DNA of 64,000 nucleotides, taken from NCBI RefSeq assembly GCF_954871325.1, contig NC_088776.1:19902052-19966051 (forward strand), in the 5' to 3' direction. Each line of letters opens with the position of its first letter. Position 1 is the first letter of the stretch. The notes under the pieces are model-generated. The model worked only from the letters and a program-made list of their open reading frames with translations. It made no database searches and was not told where the DNA came from. The DNA comes from Gordionus sp. m RMFG-2023 (lineage: Eukaryota; Nematomorpha; Gordioida; Chordodea; Parachordodidae). The translations under genes were made by a program, and so were the position numbers. Below, piece after piece: positions 34,401-43,400 of this stretch.

Positions 34401-37400
34401 ATTATTTTAAAAAATTTCTAGACCTCTTATTCTCAGAATAAAAATTCAAATCCTGATAACGAAAATTGAGTAACATAGATTTATATAAAACTTAAGATAA
34501 ACATTACTATCACCATTCTATATGAGTTTATAAAACAATGGAGCCGATCGACTTGTCAAAATCGATAAAAACCAGTAAAAAATAAAAATAAATTTTATAC
34601 TCTAGATGGCATTTAATTTTTCTAATTATTTTTAATAATGTATTTTTACGATTAATTTTATATAATAACTTCTCTACTTCTTTCCTAATTCAACACTAAG
34701 TTCTGTAATCTAGTCAATATTCCTAACCATCAATGGCTAAAAAAAGAAAATTCAATATGAATGGAAAGTTTTTCAATAGCTGGCAATCAAAGTTTGCAAA
34801 AACTAAGCTATTGGCAGACAATGAATTATTAATTGTATAATTTTGCAGTGAATTATAGCCTTGTTATTCAGGATGCAGCACAAAGTTATTACTAGACCAA
34901 CACTGTGGCAACAATTCATCCGTTTGTTATATATATAATATAGATATCACACTATTGTTTGTTATGATATGTTGAATTGTACTTTTTTCAAACTTGTCTT
35001 GTAAATTTCATTAAAAATACCCAATTTTTTTTTAATTTTTCTGACAGGTCGGTAGCTCAGTCAAAAATCGAAAAAACTTTTCAAATATATGTCATCACGC
35101 GAAAGATTTTAGCATTCCATTAGAATGTCACTTTTCAGCCACTGTGCATGGAAAAATTATGTAATAATGTTGGAGACACAGTGAGCTATCATGAGAGCCA
35201 GTTTACAGAGGTTGTATACTGATCAAATAACATACCCAATGGAGTTGTACGAATATGCAAAACATAATATAAAGGGCATCAAGTTTGAATTCATGACACA
35301 AAGTGAGTATAATGCAGAGGAAATTATCCTAAAATAGCCATTTTTGAAGGAAAGACAAATCCCAAGAACATAAAAGATGCATGCAGAAACTATATTAGAA
35401 AATTTGGGGTACAGAGGCGGAAATATTACATTTGAAAATATACCAAGCTAATGTGACTTGCATATATGATTCAAATTGGTGGTTGACTTTGATCATGGAA
35501 AAGAATGAAAGAGTCTTTTACATTTCCAGGAATAGATAACACTCTTTACCTCTCTAGGGTGCAAATTTTAATTACAGTTTCACCATCAACGTCGACTATT
35601 TAAACACATCTTCCTATCAGGAAAGTTTGCATGCGACATAAGTAAGCATTAATTGATTATTTAGATATATCTGTATTCTAATTCATATGTAATAAGTTTT
35701 ATATTATAAAACAAGGAATGAATAATTAATTAATACCCATATTTATATTACATAGGTTAATATGATATTATATAAAAATATAATTAAAATATAAATAATA
35801 AATTCATAATAAAATATAGTATATTATAAAAATACTTCTCCTGTTTAATAGAAATTAGAGAAGTTATTATATTGAAATAAAATAGGAATTTTAGACTCAC
35901 AAAAATTAAACGTGATCTATAAGCGTAAAAATATATTTTACACTTTTTACTGGTTTTTATCGATTTTGTTTATGAAGTCATATCGGCTCCATATTTTTTT
36001 TCATACACATTTAGAATGGTAATAATAATGTTTATCTAAAGTTTCATAAAAATCGATTTTACAATTTTTGTTATCAGGATTTCAAATTTTATTCTGGAAT
36101 AAGAGGTCTAGAAATTTTTAAAAATAACCTTTTAATTTTTTGCTTATATTTTCTGAAGATAAAGTGTAATAATCATTTTTTTAAAACTAGATTTATTATA
36201 TATAGTCGCATTTTAATCATTCATTAAATTAATGAATATAGACACTCACAGAAAAAGGCAATTTTTTTGTTAATAAAATATGGGAAAAATATTTTTTACT
36301 TTATTATATATTATATTTTTTAAAATTTTATAAATAGATCAACCACTAAAGTTCTTCATTTTTTTTTATTTATTAAATTTTTATTGTTGAATTTTTTTTC
36401 CGTATTATTATTATATATTTTATTATAATAAATCTTTATTAATATAAAATTATTGAAAAAGTTTTAAAAATTAAAATAAAAATATATTTAAAAGAATATA
36501 TTATAATTAATTAAAAATATCGACTATTTGAGCTCCCAAAATGAAACTGTAGTTATGTCGATATTTCAAGTTAAATATTTTGTCGGATAAAAAGGAATTC
36601 CCTAGCCTAGTTAGTGAAAATGTCTGATTTTGAGGCCTATGGTTTTTAAAAATTTTTAAGTTTAAGGGGAAAGTTGCCGTTTGTGGAGATATGTATTTGA
36701 ATAAATATAAAATTGTTGAGATCTTTGTATTTTTAATCTTTTTTTTGATTTGACTTGGGTTAATATATGTTTGTGTTAGGAGAAATAATGAAAAATCTTA
36801 TATTAACAATTTATGAGAGTCTAATGAATTGTAGTCATTCCATCAGGTCTTAATCCGTATGAGGGGGTTAGGTTGGTGGGCTCTAGGTGGTTAGATAAGT
36901 GAGCGACTGTCAAGTATTGATGACATGACTATATAAACAATTCAGGCAGTCTGCCTTTCGAATCTACTGGAGTAAATTGTGAGACTGTACGATGTCACAC
37001 CAAGGCGTAAACCGATGGCGACTCAATAATTCATCGATAAGAGATTACCAACCAAAGTTACGACTAGAGAGGACTTCTAGCAATTCTTGACCACCAAATC
37101 TGTCTTCTAATTGAAGAAATTGTATATAGTTTCTCAATGGATTGACTGATAAAGTTGATTAGAGGTTGAATATTAAGGGTGTGAAAAGGAATTTGTGGGT
37201 ATTGATTGATGGGAAAGGAGTGTTTGGGGGTGTGTTGGCTTCCCGTCTGTTTGTTGCGCCATTCAATAGTCGGTGGGGGGTGGGTATGAAGCTTGAGATT
37301 ATATAGTTTTTATTAATCTGGATATAAGGACGATAAAGCTAATAGCCGGGGTGGCCTAATGGGTTAGGTATATGCTTAGAAACAGAAGGACGCAGGTTCA

Positions 37401-40400
37401 ATCCTGGTAAGGAGCATAAATACTTTCAAGTTTTTCTTCGATGACTGATGTGTAAAGACATATGGTAAGATGAATTTCGGAGCTTAGAGATGACACCACG
37501 GTCACCGACAGGCCTGGACAGCCGGGTGCTAAGGATACCTGTCCAATAAACAAAAATGAAGGAAACAAATGGAAATATGAGTATGAAAGCTAGGGAGTTC
37601 CCTCCAAGCAACGCGCAGGGTGTAGACCTCCATCCTGTGAAAATTAAAATAAAGGTCAAAGCAAAGAAGACAAGATTAGCAAGGTTGAATATTGGGATGC
37701 TTAAAGGTAAGACGAGAGAATTGGCATCAATGTTGAACAAGAGAAAAGTTGATATAGCGTGCATACAAGAGACGAAATGGAAGGGACAGAAAACTTTTAT
37801 GATTGGAGATGGGTATAAATCGTACTACAATGGAATTGTTAGCAATAAGAACGGTGTCGGCATCATCCTCAGTCAAGATCTAACCTCCTCAGTAGTAGAA
37901 GTCAACAGGATCTCTGATAGACTAATGAAGATAAAACTCTGCATTGAATCAATACTACACATCCTTTTAGTATATGCTCCTCAAACGGGTTGCAAGGAAG
38001 AAGAGAAAGATGACTTTAGAGCTATCCTTGAGGAAGCTGTAATGGAAATCCCTAAGGATGACCTAGTCATAATTGATGGTGACTTAAATGCGCATGTGGG
38101 GAAAGCAAGAGATAGCTACAAAAGGCATCATGGTGGTTTTGGATATGGAGAAAAAAATGATGAATAAGAGCATGTACTGAAATTTATGCAAGCCTTCGAC
38201 CTTGCCTTAACTAACACCTACTATAGGAAAAAAGACAGTCATCTAATAACATATGAAAGTGGTACAAGGAAAACACAGATAGATTACATGCTAATCTCTC
38301 GCAGAAGATTAAAAGATGTAATAGACTGCAAAGTCATCCCAGGAGAAGATATCGCCGCGCAACACAAGCTACTAGTCATGGATTTACACATCTCAAATAA
38401 ATCCACTCAAAACAAGATAAAACTGGAACAATGCATCAAATGGGGCAAATTAAAAACAATGACAGATGCCTTTGCAATCAATGCAAACATTGAAACAATA
38501 GATTCCTCACAAGTCAGTGAAAAAATGTGGACAGACCTTTCATCCAGTTTAATAGACACTGCCAAATCGACATTAGGCTTGACAAGGGGAGGCAACAAAT
38601 CATACAAAGAACTATGGTGGTGTAATGAAGAGGTACAAACCACTATACAGGAGAAAAAAGCTCTTTATAAAATATGGTACAAATTCAAAAACCCAGATGA
38701 CAAGACAAGATACAAAAAATCCAAGAGATTAGCTACAAAGGCGGTGGCTAGGGCCAAATCTATGGCATACAATGACATGTATGAAGAACTACATACCAAA
38801 GAAGGGCAAAATAAAATATACAGATTATCCAAACAGCGAGAAAAGAATTCTAGCGATATAAACGGAGCTCCGAAAGTAATCAAGAATAAAGATGGAAAAT
38901 TGATAATAAAGGAAAAAGAAATAATGAATAAATGGAAAGAATATTTTCAGGAGCTTCTCAACTTTAATTCCCACATATCACATCTAGACGAACAACTCCC
39001 CATGTTAAAACCTTGTACAACCTATAACAAAGAAATAATCACATGCCTCAAGCATATGAAAAACAACAAAGTTAGGGGTCCAGACGATATTCCAATAGAA
39101 AGCCTTAAAGCACTAGGAGATGATGGAATACATCTCCTCACTACTGTGCAATAAAATACTTGGAAATGAAGAGGTTCCCCAAAAATGGAGGCAGAGCTAT
39201 CTAGTTCCTATCTTCAAAAATAAAGGGGATCCACACAATTGTCAAAATTACAGGGGCATAAAACTAATGTCACACTGTCTAAAACTATACGAAAAAATAA
39301 TAGAAAAAAGATTAAGAGACATAATCGAAATAGGAGAGACTCAGTTTGGCTTTATGTCTGGAAGATCATCAACTGATGCTATCCACGCAATTAGGCAAAT
39401 GAGTGAAAAATACAGGGAAAAGAACAGAAAGCTATACATGGTCTTTCTCGATCTAGAAAAGGCCTTCGATAGAATCCCAAGAAAACTTATCTGGTGGGCG
39501 CTACGCCACAAAAAGGTTCCCGAAAAATATATAAGAATAATACAGGATATGTATATGGGCCATACAACAATGGTCCGTAGCACAACAGGTACTTCAGCAG
39601 GCTTCACAATAGCCGAAGGAGTTCATCAAGGGTCGGCTCTCAGCCTACTTCTCTTCATTACAGTAATAGATGTATTAGCACAGTCTATACCTCAAACAGT
39701 CCCGTGAAATATGATATTTTTAGATGATATTTTGATACTTGCCGATTCCAAGGATGAAATGAAAGAAAGATTAGTGAGTTGGATAAATATCCTAGAAAAG
39801 CACGGACTAAAAGTAAATAGAGAAAAGACGGAGTATATGGTGATAGGAGGAGATGAAACAGAAAGTATTAATATAAATGAATGGCAGATATCGGCAATTG
39901 AAAGCTGCAAATATTTGGGACTATACAATCAAACGGCACAATAGAAAAAGAGATAAAGAGTAAAATTAATCAAGGGTGGTTTAAGTGGAGATCTTTATCT
40001 GGAGTGCTATTTGACAACCACACAAATTAAAGGAAAAAATTTACACTTCCATAGCACAACCAACTATTCTATATAGTTCGGAAACATAGCCAACCAAAGA
40101 ATCAGACGAGATAAGTCTACAAACTATGGAGATGAGAGTGCTGAGGATGATTGCTGGGGTAACAAGAAAGGATAAAGTGCGCAGTACAAGAATACTATGT
40201 AGTTTAAAGGTAGTGCCCATTAAGACTAAGTTAATGGTAAACAGACTTAGGTGGTATGGGCATACAATGAGAAGGCCTATGAACTACATAAGAAATAAGG
40301 TTGAGAGTTTGAAAGTGATGGGCAAACGTAAAAGAGGAAGGCCAAAACTTCAATGGGGCCATAAAGTTAGAGCCAATATAAAGAAGTATAAATTAGATAA

Positions 40401-43400
40401 AAGAGATTGTATGAATAACATAAAGTGGAGAGAGATGTTGAAGGAGCTTACCACCAGAAAAGGTGAAAGCTAAAGAGAGAAATAAAAGAAGGATGATAAA
40501 GCTAAAGAGAGAAATAAAAGAAGGATGATAAAGCTAAAGAGAGAAATAAAAGAAGGATGATAAAGCTAGAAGATTAACTGGAAATAAGTTTAGGCTTTGC
40601 CTTACAACACGGTTTAAAAAGTATTAGTATTCGTTTGATATCGTAATAAATATAAAATACCTTTTAATTTTAGTATTTAAAATTTTGTTAATATTCAAAT
40701 AAGAAATACAAATACATAAAGCTATTTATATTTAGTATATTAAATACAAGTATTCGCGTTACAACTAGTTTTGTTAATCGCGATTTGAGCCGATTTTTAA
40801 AAACGGCTAACTCAATATTTTAGCCAGAAAAATCTTGTCCAAGCCTCGAGATTTTGTTAGTAGATGTTCAAACCTTTTCCCCACTTATGAGCAAAATCTT
40901 AAGGCTTGCTTAATATTTTTCCTATAAAAATATTTAGTTAGCTGTTTTTAAAAATCGGCTCAAAATGAGCCGTTTAACAACACTAGTTACAACCCAACCT
41001 TGACTATACTATTATAGGACAGAAATAGTGGCCCGTTAAAAAATTCAAATGTGATAAAGGAAACAGATTATTAAAAAATTAGGATCAATATTTTTTATTT
41101 TCAAATGAATAAAAATAAGAAAGTTTTTTTAAAATTGAAAACCAACGTAAAACACAAACGCGTTCATCAAAAAAGGAACGCGTTTACATTCAAAGTTCGT
41201 TAAAAATAAAAGGAACGCAGTTCATAATTTTTTTAAAAAAAAAACGAAGTCTAAATTTTTTTCCACTGATTTTGATTCTGGATACAAGACATTAGTTATT
41301 ACTCTATTGTCCTTCTTGGTTTTTAAATCGCATTTGTTAACAATCGTTATTTTAGAATTCTGAAATGACAATAAACGATCCCCGCGTTATATAGATATAG
41401 ATAATAGTTTCAAAAATCAACCTTGTGATGTGATAGAAACCTCATTTTAATTAATTTTATTACTATGAGGATCTAACCAACTCATATTATATTAAAGCTT
41501 CTTACACGGCAATTTTTATTTATAATCTATAATATATAAAATGTCACAAAAATAGCTTACGCTCTCATGTCCCACTTTTCATGTCCCACTTTATAATATA
41601 TATTCCAAAAATCGTTAATTTTGAAAAGTGCCAGTGGCCCAATCGGGCAAGAACTTCGCTGGATTATTGGACTTGGGTTCGAATCCCGACAAATGTTTTT
41701 TTTCTTAATCTGGTAAAATATTTTTTTTTTTAATCTGACAAAATTAATCAAATAGATACGATTCAAAGAGTACGAGATTTATTCAAATACTTTTTTATTT
41801 CTTGAATTTATGTATAATTTAAAATTTAAACCATTATATGGGGAATCAGAATTTTCTCTTTTATTTGATGAGGGATGAATCAGAAATTTTCCTCTCTTAT
41901 GAGGTGTTATTTAAAAGTTTATATTTATTTAGGGTTATTCTAAAATTTTCCATTATTTTTATAAAATATGTTAATAAAGTATATATTTATAATTTTAATT
42001 TATGTGTACAATTAAAAAGTCTTTTAAAATAAATTTTTATTCATTTGTATTTTATAATCTAAAAATTTATTCTTGCAGGTGAGAGTTTTATGTTAAAACC
42101 CTTAAGAAGGATCCATTCCACATTGAATTTTATACAACTTTATATCTCTTAATTAGGTAGCATCTCTCTTATCTTTTCTGAAATTGGCCTTTCTACATCC
42201 ATTCCATAGTTTTGTTTATTTTCTCATAACTTCATAATTTAATTGTAGAATGTATATTTTTCATAACTTATTATAACATTTTTGATTAAATGTATAACTT
42301 TTTTGTTTAACTTATATATAATTTGACTATGATTAAAGTTAACCTCCTATTATTTGTTAACTTAGAATATCTTTTTATTTTTTCTATTGTAATTTAATAA
42401 CAATATCTTAAATTTAAATTTATATTTTGTAACTAAGTAATAAATCATTTGGAAGGGTGGTGGTTTGTTTAAAATTTAAATTAGAATGAACATATTTTTA
42501 GCATGGTACTTTAATATGTATTCATGATTTTCATATAAATACCAGGCAGGAGCTAACCAGTAGAATGATAGGTAAATCAGATATTTCCCCTTCATTTGAT
42601 CTTAATTTTGAAAAATTTTCCCAATAATATAAATGGCAAAAAAAATATATACATATTAGACAGATTTGATTCTTATAATCTCCTACATCACACCTATTTT
42701 TCTGGATCCAAGAAAAAAATAAATTATTCTGGGTTTTCCTGGGTTTGGGAAATATTTTTCACAATTAATATGGACTTGGAAGTAGCTTGGGAAGCATTTT
42801 TTAAAATTAATATAGTCTTAGATTCCTGAAAATTTTTTAATTTTAAATATGGGTTAGAAATTGGCCTGAAAATTTCTTTTGGAAACATGGCCAGGCCTGA
42901 TGAAATATTAAGGCCCATGCAACTTTCATATTCTGATTGTATTTTTAAATGCATTGTGACTTTTTATATATTTTATTTCAGTTCTCAACTATCAAAATTA
43001 TTATGATCTTTTTGAGAAAATTTTCCCAAGTACGTGGACCTGGCTTGTGAATTTTTTTTAATATTAGCATAGGTGTAATATTTAACACAGAATATTTATA
43101 TGGCCCTCAGGTAAAAGCTAATTTAAATATATTTTTATAAAAATAGTATTCATTTTCAGTCTTAATGGGTTGACCTTTGTCTAAAGTAGGGGTGAGCTGG
43201 GTTAAAATAGAATAAAAAATAGATATGGTTTTTAGAGATTTACCTATCTCCTGGGTTGGGAAAAAATTTTGAAAATTACTATGGGTTGGCCAGGCTTGGG
43301 AAAATTTTTTTTATAAAATTTTTATAGGTTGGGCTGGGTTTGAAAAATATTTTTATAAAATATATTAGGCTGGGCTTGGGGAAAATTTTTCAAAAATATT

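Larger units (their letters stand above)
30640..36250 (+). mobile_element. Long-inverted-repeat DNA element, copy B
   Basis: The left arm (30640-30881, resuming 34353-34640) is matched in inverted orientation by the right arm (about 35640-36250). Shared landmarks are GAATATA/TATATTC ends, AAATCTAG.TTAAAA, 'CCTCTTATTC', 'AGATAAACATTA', GGAGCCGAT and 'AAAATCGATAAAAACCAGTA'. The middle has a plus-strand coding remnant (35190-35535). An LTR element (30887-34352) lies in the left arm. The same order, reversed, is copy A at 6.67-10.64 kb. No known family is assigned. Confidence 0.65.
37420..40580 (+). mobile_element. RTE-clade LINE retrotransposon
   Basis: It carries endonuclease then reverse transcriptase on one strand, in the order and spacing of RTE elements whose products are often labelled 'craniofacial development protein 2-like' in animal genomes. 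It ends in three exact 32-bp tandem units (40469-40564) rather than a poly(A) tail, as RTE elements do. The composition is clearly less AT-rich than its surroundings. The 5' limit is uncertain and could extend to about 36840. It is inserted in sense in intron 7 of the EXOSC8-like gene. Confidence 0.9.

Noticed and set aside
37344-37416. A functional tRNA gene
   Set aside because: Only the T-arm pairs well, and the anticodon region does not form a seven-base loop on a stem. It is better read as tRNA-derived repeat.
37426-37764. Minus-strand 112-residue frame, and others at 38407-38883 and 39341-39607
   Set aside because: These are antisense shadows of the RTE LINE frames and show no motif of their own.
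41629-41692. A functional tRNA gene
   Set aside because: A good B box is present, but the acceptor, D and anticodon stems do not pair and no credible anticodon loop can be drawn.
42596-42954. Open frames on both strands around 42.6-42.95 kb
   Set aside because: They lie in a GGGTTTGGG / GGCCTGG-rich repeat that recurs at 43.2-43.7 kb. There is no domain and the frames are not kept between the two repeat copies.
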